A DNA stretch of 64,000 nt from Clostridium culturomicium (GCF_000821305.1 NZ_CCXK01000012.1:187191-251190), one strand, 5' to 3'; positions 43,500 through 52,103 are shown, counted from the stretch's first letter. The notes: generated by a model not told the origin, from the sequence alone. Made by a program: numbers and translations.

Positions 43500-44504
43500 T
43501 TGATAAATTTAAAGAAGGTATTAGCAGGGGTTATGGCATCTGCCATGATGTTTTCAGCAGTGGGATGCAGCATGGTAGAAAAAACAGAAGAGGGAATAAG
43601 AAAAACAGTTGTTGCTAAAGTGTATGGAGAAAAAGTAACACTTGGAGAAATAGACGATAGCTTAGATGGTTTTTTTGTTAAAGTTAAAGAGCAGTATGGC
43701 GAAAACTACAAAGAGAATGCTGAAGTTATGCAATATATAGCACAGCAAAGACTAAGCGTCCTTGATACTGCTGTACAAGATAGAATATTTGCAGCAAAGG
43801 CTAAAGAATTAAATATAATGCCTACAGATGAAGAGTTAACTGCAAAGGCTGATGAGAAGCTTACAGAAATGAAAGCTGCTTATGAATCAGAAGAAAAATT
43901 CAAAGAGACTCTTACTATGCTAGGAGTTACTGAAGAGGAATTAGTTAAAGATGTTAAGTTATCAACTATATCTGAATTAGTTTATGATGAAGTTACAAAG
44001 GATGTAAAACCAACAGAGGAAGATTATAAGAAATACTATGAAGAAAATAAAAATTCTTATACAGAAAAAACTAATAGAGTTAGACCAGCTCATATAGTTG
44101 TAAAGGATGAAGCTACAGCTAAAGAAATCATTGAGAAGTTAAATGGTGGTGCTGATTTTGCAGAGCTTGCAGCAGAGTATGGAACTGATGCCACTAAGGA
44201 TAAGGGTGGAGATTTAGACTGGGTAGAGTATAATAGTACACAAATAGATCAGACTTTTTTATTAGCAGCTAAAGCTTTAGAGAAAGGCGCTTATACACCA
44301 ACTCCAATTCATACTCAATTCGGATATCATGTAATCAAATGTTTAGATAAAGAAGAATATCCAGTTCAAGCTTATGATGAAGTTAAAGATAAAGTAGAAG
44401 CTGCTGTACTTAAAGAGCAAAAGGATGCTTTATGGAAAGAGACTTTTACAAAGTGGCAAGAAGAAGCAGATGTAAAATTATATGAAGAAAAATTAAGTGA
44501 ATAG
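43500..44504 (+). CDS. prsA: Foldase lipoprotein, PrsA/SurA-like peptidylprolyl isomerase
   Basis: A 334-residue secreted foldase. It has a signal peptide with lipobox SAVGC (Cys about residue 23), an N-terminal SurA-like helical region, and a parvulin PPIase domain (about residues 197-300: RPAHIVVKDEATAKEII, GADFAELAAEYGTD, KGGDLDWVEY, PIHTQFGYHVIKCL). It assists folding of exported proteins at the outer face of the membrane. The start is TTG behind TTGGAGGATTAGAAA. It sits between mfd and spoVT, the usual clostridial place. Confidence 0.93.
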   Translation: MINLKKVLAGVMASAMMFSAVGCSMVEKTEEGIRKTVVAKVYGEKVTLGEIDDSLDGFFVKVKEQYGENYKENAEVMQYIAQQRLSVLDTAVQDRIFAAKAKELNIMPTDEELTAKADEKLTEMKAAYESEEKFKETLTMLGVTEEELVKDVKLSTISELVYDEVTKDVKPTEEDYKKYYEENKNSYTEKTNRVRPAHIVVKDEATAKEIIEKLNGGADFAELAAEYGTDATKDKGGDLDWVEYNSTQIDQTFLLAAKALEKGAYTPTPIHTQFGYHVIKCLDKEEYPVQAYDEVKDKVEAAVLKEQKDALWKETFTKWQEEADVKLYEEKLSE

Positions 44505-44510
44505 ACTATA

Positions 44511-44548
44511 AAGGGAACCAATATTAAATTATTGGTTCCTTTTCTTTT
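44511..44548 (+). terminator. Intrinsic terminator of prsA-like gene
   Basis: A 12-bp stem (AAGGGAACCAAT / ATTGGTTCCTTT, one G-U) with an 8-nt loop and T-rich tail. Confidence 0.9.
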
Positions 44549-44568
44549 AATGAAAAAATTTCTAGAGT

Positions 44569-44597
44569 GCATAAAATTTACGTTAAGAAGGATAATA
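44569..44597 (+). promoter_or_regulatory. Candidate SigG promoter of spoVT
   Basis: GCATA at 44569-44573, a 17-bp spacer and GATAATA at 44591-44597 approximate the SigG consensus (GHATR, CATWHTA; one mismatch in the -10). spoVT is a forespore SigG target in Bacillus. It lies between the upstream terminator and the spoVT ribosome site. Confidence 0.45.
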
Positions 44598-44648
44598 ATA
44601 GCATTCATAGATTATTTTGATGATTTTTAAAGGAGGTAAAGCAAACTA

Positions 44649-45197
44649 ATGAAAGCAACTGGTATAGTTAGAAGAATAGATGATCTTGGTCGTGTTGTTA
44701 TACCTAAAGAGATTAGAAGAACATTGAGGATTAGGGAAGGAGATCCATTAGAAATTTTTACAGATAGAGATGGAGGAGTTATTTTAAAAAAATATTCTCC
44801 AATTGAAGAGCTAAGTGAGTTTTCTAGAGAATATAGTGAAGCTCTTCATCAGACTATAGGACATATTGTAATGATCTGTGATAAAGATACTATTATATCT
44901 GTAAGTGGTGGGTCTAAAAAAGAATATGGAGATAAGAAAATAAGCAATGAAGTAGATAAGATTATGGAAATGCGTAAAGCTGTAAATTTAGATAAAGCAG
45001 CACAACCAGTTATTCCTATTTGTGAAGGTGAAGACAGTACAGAATACAAAGCACAAGTGGTTGCGCCTATTATCGCTGAAGGCGACACTGTTGGAGCTGT
45101 TATAATCGCTACAAAAGAGGATGTTAAACTTGGAGAAATCGAATTGAAATTAGCTGAAACTGCAGCAGCGTTTCTTGGAAAACAGATGGAACAGTAA
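44649..45197 (+). CDS. spoVT: Forespore transcription regulator SpoVT
   Basis: SpoVT modulates SigG-dependent forespore genes. The 182-residue protein has an N-terminal AbrB/SpoVT swapped-hairpin DNA-binding domain (MKATGIVRRIDDLGRVVIPK, EIRRTLRIREGDPLEIF) and a C-terminal GAF-like domain (about residues 55-180). Length and sequence are close to Bacillus SpoVT. ATG follows AAAGGAGGTAAAGCAAACTA. spoVB follows, as expected. Confidence 0.98.
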   Translation: MKATGIVRRIDDLGRVVIPKEIRRTLRIREGDPLEIFTDRDGGVILKKYSPIEELSEFSREYSEALHQTIGHIVMICDKDTIISVSGGSKKEYGDKKISNEVDKIMEMRKAVNLDKAAQPVIPICEGEDSTEYKAQVVAPIIAEGDTVGAVIIATKEDVKLGEIELKLAETAAAFLGKQMEQ

Positions 45198-45264
45198 TTT
45201 CGGAATTTTAATTAATTTATTTAGTGAAATTAGTTTAAGTTATTTAAAAAAACAAAAATGTAAT

Positions 45265-45296
45265 AAAAAATCACACAGATTCTGTGTGATTTTTTA
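45265..45296 (+). terminator. Intrinsic terminator of spoVT
   Basis: A 14-bp stem AAAAAATCACACAG / CTGTGTGATTTTTT with a 3-nt loop; symmetric, so it could act in both directions. Confidence 0.9.
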
Positions 45297-45381
45297 TTGT
45301 GATGATTATTATATACAAAAGGTACTAAAATGTTCCTCTGAAAAATACTTATTATTATACTAAGAGTTTTAAGGAGGAAAT

Positions 45382-46917
45382 ATGAAAAAACAATCGTTAA
45401 TAAAAGGTACCATGATATTAGGATTAGCAACGATTTTTGCAAGATTTTTAGGCTTGTTTTTTAGAATACCAATACAGCAGCTGATTGGGGATGAAGGGAT
45501 GGGGTATTATCAAATGTCCTATCCGTTATATATGACCTTTGTAGCAATAGCTTCTGGAGTACCAATAGCTATGTCAAAGCTTATTTCTGAATTTAATGCA
45601 AAGCAGGATGTACATGCAGTTAGAAGTGTATTAAGTCAAACTTTGAAAATTATGATTCCTCTTGGATTTGTGGCATCATTTTTGATGCTTTATTTTGGTA
45701 AGCAGATAATTGATGTATTAAAGTGGGATGTTAGTTCTTATAATTCATTTATGGTTATTTCTCTTGGACCAATATTTGTTTGTATCATGTGTACCTTTAA
45801 AGGGTATTTTCAAGGGATGCAAAATATGAATAGTACTGCAGTATCTCAAGTGCTAGAACAGTTTGGAAGAGTTATATTTGGAGTTCTGTTTGCGTATTTG
45901 CTTTTACCGAAGGGAATTGCATATGCTGCAGCAGGAGCTGCATTTGGAACCGTTGCAGGTGGAATTGTAGGGAGTATATATTTAGTAATAAAATATTTTA
46001 AGGTTGAAAAAGGGGTTCCGAAAGTTAAGGGAAAAAAGGAACGCAGAATTACTGGGATGATATTAGATGCAGCATTGCCTATTTCTGTTGGAGCTGCTGT
46101 TGGGACTATAATGTCACTTATAGACTCAATAATTGTACCCCAAAGACTATTAACAGCAGGGTTTACTAGTGCTGAAAGTGCGACATTATACGGCCAATTC
46201 ACCGGAAAGGCCATGACTATTCAGAATGTACCCTTAGCTCTTTCTATGGCTTTGTGTGCTTCGCTAGTACCTATAATATCGGAGGTCTATGCTTTGCATA
46301 ATAGAAGTGAGCTGGAACGTAGGGTTAATATGGTCTTTAAACTTTCATTTGTAATTGGGATTCCTAGCTTTTTAGGGTTATTCTTTTTAGCTAGGCCGGT
46401 AATGGGCTTAGTTTTCATGGGGGATATCGGTGGACATGAAATATTAAAATTATTATCAATTACACTTCCATTAATAATAATTACTCAAACCACTACCTCG
46501 GTTTTACAAAGTTGTGGCAAGTACATGACACCTGTATATTATTTAGGGGTTGGGTGTATATTTAAAGTTGTAATAACTTATTTTTTAGTTGCTAACCCAC
46601 AGTTTAATATATTTGGGGCTATTATAGGAAGTATAGTTGGTTATGCAGTTACGGCAATGTTAAATATAATTGAAGTTAAGAAGCTATTACGTGTAAAAAT
46701 AAGCCTCAACGAGATTATCATAAAGCCTTTGTTTATATCTTTAATTATGATAATTGCGGTTGTTTTTATTTATAATAATGTCTATAATTATACAATGAGT
46801 AACGGAATATCTTGTATATTAGCGGTTTTCGTGGGAGTTATAATCTTTGGCATCTTAGCGATATTATTTAGAGTATTTACGATTGAAGATGTAATGGGTA
46901 AACTTAATAGAAATTAA
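45382..46917 (+). CDS. spoVB: SpoVB/MurJ-family (MOP) flippase
   Basis: A 511-residue membrane protein of the MATE/MOP superfamily with about 14 helices, starting LIKGTMILGLATIFARFLGL, the SpoVB signature. It is thought to flip lipid-linked wall or cortex precursors during sporulation; vegetative MurJ is usually elsewhere. ATG behind AAGGAGGAAAT. The order spoVT-spoVB-mazG is that of Bacillus (yabM-yabN). Confidence 0.95.
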   Translation: MKKQSLIKGTMILGLATIFARFLGLFFRIPIQQLIGDEGMGYYQMSYPLYMTFVAIASGVPIAMSKLISEFNAKQDVHAVRSVLSQTLKIMIPLGFVASFLMLYFGKQIIDVLKWDVSSYNSFMVISLGPIFVCIMCTFKGYFQGMQNMNSTAVSQVLEQFGRVIFGVLFAYLLLPKGIAYAAAGAAFGTVAGGIVGSIYLVIKYFKVEKGVPKVKGKKERRITGMILDAALPISVGAAVGTIMSLIDSIIVPQRLLTAGFTSAESATLYGQFTGKAMTIQNVPLALSMALCASLVPIISEVYALHNRSELERRVNMVFKLSFVIGIPSFLGLFFLARPVMGLVFMGDIGGHEILKLLSITLPLIIITQTTTSVLQSCGKYMTPVYYLGVGCIFKVVITYFLVANPQFNIFGAIIGSIVGYAVTAMLNIIEVKKLLRVKISLNEIIIKPLFISLIMIIAVVFIYNNVYNYTMSNGISCILAVFVGVIIFGILAILFRVFTIEDVMGKLNRN

Positions 46918-46934
46918 TAGAGGAGTAGATTCAA

Positions 46935-48380
46935 ATGATTACAGTGGTTGGTCTGGGACCTGGTTCTAAGAATGCATTAACCATAGGTGTACTAGAGGTA
47001 TTAAAAAACAATTCAAATATTTACTTTAGAACTGAAAAACACCCAAATGTAGAGTATTTAAAATCATTAGGGGTTCAATTTGAAACATGTGATAAATTTT
47101 ATGAGAAGTATGATAGCTTTGACGACATATATAAAGCAATAGCAGAAGAATTAATAAAGCTTCATGAGGAAAAAGGGGATTTAGTTTATGCTGTACCAGG
47201 GCATCCTTTAGTTGCAGAGAAGTCGGTAACACTGCTTTTAAACCTTTGTGAGGAAAATTGTATTGAAAGTAAATTGATGCCTTCAGTAAGCTTTATAGAT
47301 GCTGTTATTGAAAGTTTAAAGCTTGACCCAATAGAAGGGGTTAAAATAGTTGATGCTTTTGATATAAAAGACCAGATTATGGATAAGAGAATTGGTATGG
47401 TTATAACCCAGGTATATAACAAGTTCATAGCTTCTGAAACAAAGCTGGCTTTGTGTGAGTACTACAAAGATGATACAGATATTATTTTTGTTAGAGCAGC
47501 TGGAGTTGAGGGGCTGGAAAGCATAAGAACAATTAAATTATATGATTTAGATAGACAGGAAGATATAGATTACTTAACTTCAATATATATTCCGAAGAAA
47601 CCTTATGAAACTAAGGATTTTCAAGATTTATTAAGTGTGATGGAAACCCTTAGGGGGGAAGAGGGTTGTATGTGGGACTTAGAGCAGACTCATGAAAGTT
47701 TAAAAAGATACTTGATTGAAGAGTGTTATGAGGTTATTGAAGCCATAGATGAGGAAGATGACGAGAAGTTAATTGAAGAGCTTGGAGATGTACTTTTACA
47801 AGTTGTATTTCATGCACAGATTGGCAAGGAAGATGGATACTTCAATATTAACGATATAATTCAAGGTATAACTAATAAAATGATATCTAGGCATCCGCAC
47901 ATATTCTCAGATGTAAAGGTCAGAAGCAGCAAAGAGGTTTTAGATAACTGGGAAGATATAAAGAAGAAAGAGAAGAGTATGGAGACTTATACCGATGAGC
48001 TTAAGCATGTTCCGAAATGTCTTCCAGGACTTATGAGAGCTGAAAAGGTCCAAAGGAAGGCTGGAAAGGTTGGTTTTGACTGGAATGATGTAGAACCAGC
48101 AATGGAAAAGGTTCTTGAAGAACTTCAGGAGATAAAAGATGTATATAAAGGTGGAGAAATGTCAAGAATACAGGAGGAAGTGGGAGATTTAATCTTTGCT
48201 ACAGTAAATATTGCAAGACTTCTTGACATTGACCCAGAATTTGCAGTAAATTATACTATAGATAAGTTTATAAAACGCTTTCAATTTATAGAAGAATCTG
48301 GGATTCAAAAAGGGCTTGATATGAAATCTATGACCCTTGATGAGATGGATGTTTTGTGGGAAGAAGCAAAAAAAAGCTAA
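46935..48380 (+). CDS. mazG: MazG-family pyrophosphohydrolase with TP-methylase domain (YabN)
   Basis: A 481-residue fusion: an N-terminal tetrapyrrole (corrin/porphyrin) methylase-like domain (ITVVGLGPGSKNALT, YAVPGHPLVAEKSV, residues 1-215) and two MazG nucleotide pyrophosphohydrolase modules, the first with LIEECYEVIEAIDEEDDEKL and ELGDVLLQVVFHA, the second with EEVGDLIFATVNIARLL. The Glu/Asp clusters bind Mg. It cleaves noncanonical NTPs. The methylase substrate is unknown. RBS AGAGGAG. Confidence 0.95.
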   Translation: MITVVGLGPGSKNALTIGVLEVLKNNSNIYFRTEKHPNVEYLKSLGVQFETCDKFYEKYDSFDDIYKAIAEELIKLHEEKGDLVYAVPGHPLVAEKSVTLLLNLCEENCIESKLMPSVSFIDAVIESLKLDPIEGVKIVDAFDIKDQIMDKRIGMVITQVYNKFIASETKLALCEYYKDDTDIIFVRAAGVEGLESIRTIKLYDLDRQEDIDYLTSIYIPKKPYETKDFQDLLSVMETLRGEEGCMWDLEQTHESLKRYLIEECYEVIEAIDEEDDEKLIEELGDVLLQVVFHAQIGKEDGYFNINDIIQGITNKMISRHPHIFSDVKVRSSKEVLDNWEDIKKKEKSMETYTDELKHVPKCLPGLMRAEKVQRKAGKVGFDWNDVEPAMEKVLEELQEIKDVYKGGEMSRIQEEVGDLIFATVNIARLLDIDPEFAVNYTIDKFIKRFQFIEESGIQKGLDMKSMTLDEMDVLWEEAKKS

Positions 48381-48507
48381 TTTTCAACAAAAGTATAACT
48401 TTTTCAACAAAAAAAGAAGGATTTCAGAAAATTTATAAGAATAATATTGTAAGTAATGTTTCATATAATTATAATTATATGGAGTTATCATTTAAGGAGG
48501 TACTATT

Positions 48508-48783
48508 GTGAACAAATCAGAATTAATCGCAAAAATGGCTGAGAAATCAGGACTAACAAAAAAAGATAATGAGGTAGCTTTAAAGGCATTCATAGAAGCT
48601 GTTGAAGAAACTCTTGAAAGTGGAGAAAAAGTTCAGCTAGTTGGATTTGGAACATTTGAAACAAGAGAAAGAGCTGCTAGAGTTGGAAGAAACCCAAGAA
48701 CTAAGGAAGAAATCCAAATTCCTGCATCTAAAGTTCCAGTATTCAAAGTTGGTAAAGAGTTCAAGGACAGAGTAAATAAATAG
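48508..48783 (+). CDS. hup: HU-family DNA-binding protein
   Basis: A 91-residue histone-like [42 protein letters not shown] (DNA-binding arm with the conserved Pro) and [15 protein letters not shown]. It bends DNA as a dimer. The start is GTG behind AAGGAGGTACTATT. It is in the typical clostridial place between mazG and rqcP, and has its own upstream region and a terminator. Confidence 0.98.
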   Translation: MNKSELIAKMAEKSGLTKKDNEVALKAFIEAVEETLESGEKVQLVGFGTFETRERAARVGRNPRTKEEIQIPASKVPVFKVGKEFKDRVNK

Positions 48784-48792
48784 TTCTTTTGA

Positions 48793-48818
48793 AAAAGCCT
48801 AGATTTTTCTGGGTTTTT
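48793..48818 (+). terminator. Intrinsic terminator of hup
   Basis: A 10-bp stem with two G-U pairs (AAAAGCCTAG / CTGGGTTTTT) and a 6-nt loop, running into a T-tract. Confidence 0.75.
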
Positions 48819-48884
48819 TCTTATATTTAAATAAATAATATTTGTGGTAGTATATCACGTTAAAAGTGAAAAGGGGATGAATTC

Positions 48885-49145
48885 ATGAGATTAGACAAGT
48901 ACCTTAAGGTTTCAAGAATAATAAAAAGAAGAACAGTTGCAAAAGATGTATGTGAAAATGGGAGAGTTTCTATAAATGGAAAGGTTGCTAAACCTAGTAC
49001 AACAGTTAAAGAAGATGATATTATAGAAATTCAATTTGCTAACCAACTATTAAAAGCAAAGATAGTTAACATTGCTTCACATGTAACTAAAGAAGATGCC
49101 AAAAAGATGTACGAGATATTAAGTGGTGTTGAGGATAAAGAATAA
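48885..49145 (+). CDS. rqcP: RqcP (YabO), S4-domain ribosome-quality-control factor
   Basis: An 86-residue S4 RNA-binding protein (MRLDKYLKVSRIIKRRTVA, KDVCENGRVSINGKVAKPS). RqcP works with RqcH to add alanine tails on stalled nascent chains on 50S subunits. Position before yabP matches Bacillus yabO. ATG follows AAAAGGGGATGAATTC. Confidence 0.93.
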   Translation: MRLDKYLKVSRIIKRRTVAKDVCENGRVSINGKVAKPSTTVKEDDIIEIQFANQLLKAKIVNIASHVTKEDAKKMYEILSGVEDKE

Positions 49146-49221
49146 AATATAGCATAAATTACAAGCGAGTGAATATATCTTTATAGAAAACTAAAATCAT
49201 AGTTATTTTTAGGAGGATTTT

Positions 49222-49518
49222 ATGGAACAAAATAAAGATATATCAATGGAGAATGGCAAGAGTTCTCTAACTTTAGAAAATAGAAAAAAGATGACTTTAA
49301 ATGGGGTATCTGAAATAATTAGTTTTAATGAAGATCAAATACTACTCATTACAGTTCTGGGGAATATAGATATTCGTGGTGAAGACTTAAAAATGACAAA
49401 GCTTGATGTTCAAAATGGTGATGTTGTGATTACAGGAAGGATATCTTATGTAGTTTATACTACAGATGAAAAGAAACCAAGAAAGCAAAATGGTATTCTA
49501 TCAAAGGTATTTAGGTAA
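49222..49518 (+). CDS. yabP: Sporulation protein YabP
   Basis: A 98-residue protein of the YabP/YqfC family: SLTLENRKKMTLNGVSEIIS and LLITVLGNIDIRGEDLKMT. In Bacillus YabP is required for sporulation, with a mother-cell role. ATG follows TTTTAGGAGGATTTT. yabQ starts 5 bp after its stop. Confidence 0.95.
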   Translation: MEQNKDISMENGKSSLTLENRKKMTLNGVSEIISFNEDQILLITVLGNIDIRGEDLKMTKLDVQNGDVVITGRISYVVYTTDEKKPRKQNGILSKVFR

Positions 49519-49523
49519 ATAGT

Positions 49524-49916
49524 ATGATATTTGATATGAATAGACAGATAACCTTGTTTATATTTTCTTTAATAAATGGTATGGCTGTTGGAGTATTATA
49601 TGATTTTTATAGAGTAATCAGGGGGTTTGAAGAGCCGGGAAAAATAATTACTGCAATTCAAGATATGCTTTTTTGGATTTTAACAGGAATATTGATATTT
49701 ATATTGATGATGTACACCAATTATGCATATATGAGTTTTAATGTATTTCTATATAACGGGTTAGGGCTTCTTTTATATTTTAAGCTTATAAGCAGACGCG
49801 CTATATTAGTTTGTGATAGAGTGATTGAGTTTGTAGTTACACTTACAAGGATAGTTTTTAATTGGTTATTTTACCCTTTAAGAATTATTTTTCACAAATT
49901 AAGAAAAAAAGCATAA
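49524..49916 (+). CDS. yabQ: Sporulation membrane protein YabQ
   Basis: A 130-residue membrane protein with about three helices; the motif INGMAVGVLYDFYRVIRGF is the YabQ family signature. It is needed for spore cortex formation in Bacillus. The start ATG at 49524 is closely spaced after yabP, and the site before it (TTTAGGTAAATAGT) is weak, which suggests translational coupling. Confidence 0.92.
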   Translation: MIFDMNRQITLFIFSLINGMAVGVLYDFYRVIRGFEEPGKIITAIQDMLFWILTGILIFILMMYTNYAYMSFNVFLYNGLGLLLYFKLISRRAILVCDRVIEFVVTLTRIVFNWLFYPLRIIFHKLRKKA

Positions 49917-50037
49917 AATAATTATGTTAATACTTGAAGAAAATAAAAATACAAATTACAATATATTTATAAGGTTTGAGTAATACCAATGTAAAGTGAG
50001 ATTTAGGCAAGCCTAAATGGAAGAAAGGGATATCGAT

Positions 50038-50304
50038 ATGAAGAAATTCAACTTGAAAAAGGTAATTCTTTTAGTTGTAGTGTTATACGTGGGATTTATA
50101 TTTGTAAATCAGCAAATAATAATGTTTAGGCAGCATAGAGATATTCAGAAGTATACAGCGGAATTAAATGACATTGAAGCAAAGTATGAAAAACTTCAAG
50201 AAGAATATAAGCTTTCTCAAGATGATGCTTACATTGAGAGGATAGCAAGAGAGAAGCTAGGGTTAATAAAAGAGGGAGAACAAACTGTTTTACCTAGCAA
50301 ATAA
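50038..50304 (+). CDS. divIC: Septum formation initiator DivIC/FtsB
   Basis: An 88-residue bitopic protein with a basic start, a membrane helix (about residues 7-24), a coiled coil (YTAELNDIEAKYEKLQEEYK) and the family ending DDAYIERIAREKLGLIKEGE. DivIC acts with FtsL and DivIB to start septal wall synthesis. I choose ATG 50038 (AGAAAGGG site) over an in-frame ATG 21 bp upstream, whose leader is the inverted repeat TTTAGGCAAGCCTAAA. Position after yabQ is standard. Confidence 0.92.
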   Translation: MKKFNLKKVILLVVVLYVGFIFVNQQIIMFRQHRDIQKYTAELNDIEAKYEKLQEEYKLSQDDAYIERIAREKLGLIKEGEQTVLPSK

Positions 50305-50392
50305 TAACATTGTAAGTTACTATATTTTAATTTAAAATTAGATATAGTATAATATATATTTAAATTATTAATTTAAGGAGGGTCTTTTTAAT

Positions 50393-50809
50393 ATGACCTT
50401 AAAGGCTGGAAGCATTATTGAAGGTAAAGTAGTTAATATCACAAACTTTGGTGCATTTGTTGAAGTGGAGGGTAAAACAGGACTTGTACATATATCAGAA
50501 GTATCTGATGTATTTGTAAAGAATGTACGTGATCATTTGAAAGAAGATGACGTTGTTAAAGTTAAAGTTATATCTGTTGATGATAATGGAAAAATGAGTT
50601 TATCCATAAAACAAGCTGGAACACCAAAAAAATCTTTTAAACCTGTAGAAATAGATTGGCAGAAGGAAAAAACTAAGACTGCAAACGTATCTAGTTTTGA
50701 AGATAGAATGTCTAAGTTTCTAAAGGATAGTGAGGAGAGATTCCAAGATCTTAAAAAGCATCAAGATGGCGGTAAAGGCAGAGGCTATAGTAAAAGAGGA
50801 TCAAATTAG
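50393..50809 (+). CDS. S1-domain RNA-binding protein (YabR-like)
   Basis: A 138-residue protein with one S1 domain at the N-terminus (AGSIIEGKVVNITNFGAFVE, GLVHISEVSD, VKVKVISVDDNGKMSLSIKQ) and a Lys/Glu-rich tail of about 60 residues. It corresponds to Bacillus YabR (general-stress/translation factor GSP13-like). ATG behind AAGGAGGGTCTTTTTAAT. A terminator follows, separating it from the tRNA array. Confidence 0.93.
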   Translation: MTLKAGSIIEGKVVNITNFGAFVEVEGKTGLVHISEVSDVFVKNVRDHLKEDDVVKVKVISVDDNGKMSLSIKQAGTPKKSFKPVEIDWQKEKTKTANVSSFEDRMSKFLKDSEERFQDLKKHQDGGKGRGYSKRGSN

Positions 50810-50824
50810 TTTATACTAAATTTT

Positions 50825-50856
50825 AAGAGTGCTTTATTGGCACTCTTGCTTTTTAT
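50825..50856 (+). terminator. Intrinsic terminator of yabR-like gene
   Basis: An 8-bp stem AAGAGTGC / GCACTCTT with a 7-nt loop, followed by GCTTTTTATT. Confidence 0.88.
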
Positions 50857-50921
50857 TGCAAGCAATATTTTACATAAAATAACTGATAAAATATTACATA
50901 TAAAAAAGTGAAAAAATAGTG

Positions 50922-50950
50922 TTGACATAATAAACATTATACCATATAAT
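50922..50950 (+). promoter_or_regulatory. Consensus SigA promoter of the tRNA array
   Basis: TTGACA at 50922-50927, an exact 17-bp spacer, then TATAAT at 50945-50950: a perfect consensus, as expected for a highly expressed stable-RNA operon. The first tRNA begins 31 bp downstream. Confidence 0.92.
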
Positions 50951-50981
50951 AAATATTGTCGCTGAAAGGTGATAGCCAAAT

Positions 50982-51070
50982 GCTTGAGTGGCGGAACTGG
51001 CAGACGCACAGGACTTAAAATCCTGCGGTGGTTAAACATCGTACCGGTTCGATTCCGGTCTCAAGCACCA
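50982..51070 (+). tRNA. tRNA-Leu(UAA), copy 1
   Basis: An 89-nt class II tRNA. Acceptor stem GCTTGAG / CTCAAGC, anticodon loop CTTAAAA with TAA, long variable arm, T-arm CCGGTTCGATTCCGG and encoded CCA. Confidence 0.96.
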
Positions 51071-51075
51071 AATAT

Positions 51076-51151
51076 CGCGAGGTGGAGCAGTTGGCAGCTC
51101 GTCGGGCTCATAACCCGAAGGTCGCAGGTTCAAGTCCTGCCTTCGCAACCA
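51076..51151 (+). tRNA. Initiator tRNA-fMet(CAU), copy 1
   Basis: A 76-nt tRNA with CAT anticodon. The first base C does not pair with A72, and the anticodon stem has three G-C pairs (CGGGCTCATAACCCG), both marks of the initiator. CCA is encoded. Confidence 0.96.
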
Positions 51152-51154
51152 TGT

Positions 51155-51231
51155 GGCGGAATAGCTCAGCTGGCTAGAGCATTCGGTTCATACCCGAAGG
51201 GTCGTAGGTTCAAGTCCTATTTCCGCTACCA
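51155..51231 (+). tRNA. Elongator tRNA-Met(CAU), copy 1
   Basis: A 77-nt tRNA with acceptor GGCGGAA / TTCCGC-type and anticodon loop TTCATAC in stem TTCGG / CCGAA, typical of elongator Met. A tRNA-Ile2 with modified CAU cannot be fully excluded. CCA is encoded. Confidence 0.93.
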
Positions 51232-51264
51232 TATTTTTAAAAATTAAATTTGCCAAAGTAATGA

Positions 51265-51353
51265 GCTTGAGTGGCGGAACTGGCAGACGCACAGGACTTA
51301 AAATCCTGCGGTGGTTAAACATCGTACCGGTTCGATTCCGGTCTCAAGCACCA
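51265..51353 (+). tRNA. tRNA-Leu(UAA), copy 2
   Basis: Identical to copy 1; begins the second 283-bp repeat unit. 89 nt, TAA anticodon, encoded CCA. Confidence 0.96.
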
Positions 51354-51357
51354 ATAT

Positions 51358-51433
51358 CGCGAGGTGGAGCAGTTGGCAGCTCGTCGGGCTCATAACCCGA
51401 AGGTCGCAGGTTCAAGTCCTGCCTTCGCAACCA
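51358..51433 (+). tRNA. Initiator tRNA-fMet(CAU), copy 2
   Basis: Identical to copy 1 (C1-A72 mismatch, GGG/CCC anticodon stem). The Leu-fMet spacer is one base shorter than in the flanking units (AATAT minus one A). Confidence 0.96.
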
Positions 51434-51436
51434 TGT

Positions 51437-51513
51437 GGCGGAATAGCTCAGCTGGCTAGAGCATTCGGTTCATACCCGAAGGGTCGTAGGTTCAAGTCCT
51501 ATTTCCGCTACCA
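51437..51513 (+). tRNA. Elongator tRNA-Met(CAU), copy 2
   Basis: Identical to copy 1 including the 3' spacer (ATTTTTAAAAATTAAATTTG). Confidence 0.93.
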
Positions 51514-51546
51514 TATTTTTAAAAATTAAATTTGCCAAAGTAACGA

Positions 51547-51635
51547 GCTTGAGTGGCGGAACTGGCAGACGCACAGGACTTAAAATCCTGCGGTGGTTAA
51601 ACATCGTACCGGTTCGATTCCGGTCTCAAGCACCA
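51547..51635 (+). tRNA. tRNA-Leu(UAA), copy 3
   Basis: Identical to copies 1 and 2; begins the third, incomplete unit. The spacer base before it is C where the second unit has T. Confidence 0.96.
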
Positions 51636-51640
51636 AATAT

Positions 51641-51716
51641 CGCGAGGTGGAGCAGTTGGCAGCTCGTCGGGCTCATAACCCGAAGGTCGCAGGTTCAAGT
51701 CCTGCCTTCGCAACCA
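51641..51716 (+). tRNA. Initiator tRNA-fMet(CAU), copy 3
   Basis: Identical to the other two initiators. No elongator Met follows; the terminator begins at the next base after CCA. Confidence 0.96.
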
Positions 51717-51750
51717 AAAAACTCACAAACTTTCGTTTGTGAGTTTTTAT
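51717..51750 (+). terminator. Intrinsic terminator of the tRNA array
   Basis: A 14-bp stem AAAAACTCACAAAC / GTTTGTGAGTTTTT with a TTTC loop, directly after the last CCA. Confidence 0.92.
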
Positions 51751-52103
51751 TTTATCTTAATTTTTATTTTATCTTAAATTGTAAAAAAGAATAAACTACA
51801 TTATATTCAATAGTCAATAAAAGTATTATAAAAGTTTTCAACATAAAACCTTTTTTATTGTAGGTTTATGACAAAATGACAAAGTTATATTAGTGCAAAG
51901 GTAAAAAAATAGTAATAAACATATAGGGAAAAAACACAGTTATTTTTATAACTGTGTTTTTTTATGAGGTAAATTAAAAATTAAAGATAAATACTTTGGG
52001 AGATAATGTTGGAAAGTTTTTTGAATGTAGGTATATAAAATTACAATTATTTCCATGGAAGGTTGCTATAATTACTTTATAAAATATGGCGGAGGAAATG
52101 ATT
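51751..52103. other. spoIIE upstream region
   Basis: A/T-rich and without a credible ORF. It contains a strong hairpin with T-tail at 51931-51964 (AAAACACAGTTAT / ATAACTGTGTTTT), so a short transcript may end there, and a tandem TGACAAAATGACAAA (51869-51883) that resembles degenerate Spo0A boxes (TGTCGAA). No promoter could be fixed with confidence. Confidence 0.4.

Noticed and set aside
50982..51716. Regular ~283-bp repeats as a CRISPR-like array
   Set aside because: The repeat units are complete tRNA genes with conserved spacers; there are no unique spacers and no cas genes.
50969..51794. Three ORFs across the tRNA cluster (WSSWQLVGLITRRSQVQVLPSQP-like peptides)
   Set aside because: They are readings through tRNA-Leu, fMet and Met genes, and repeat only because the tRNAs repeat.
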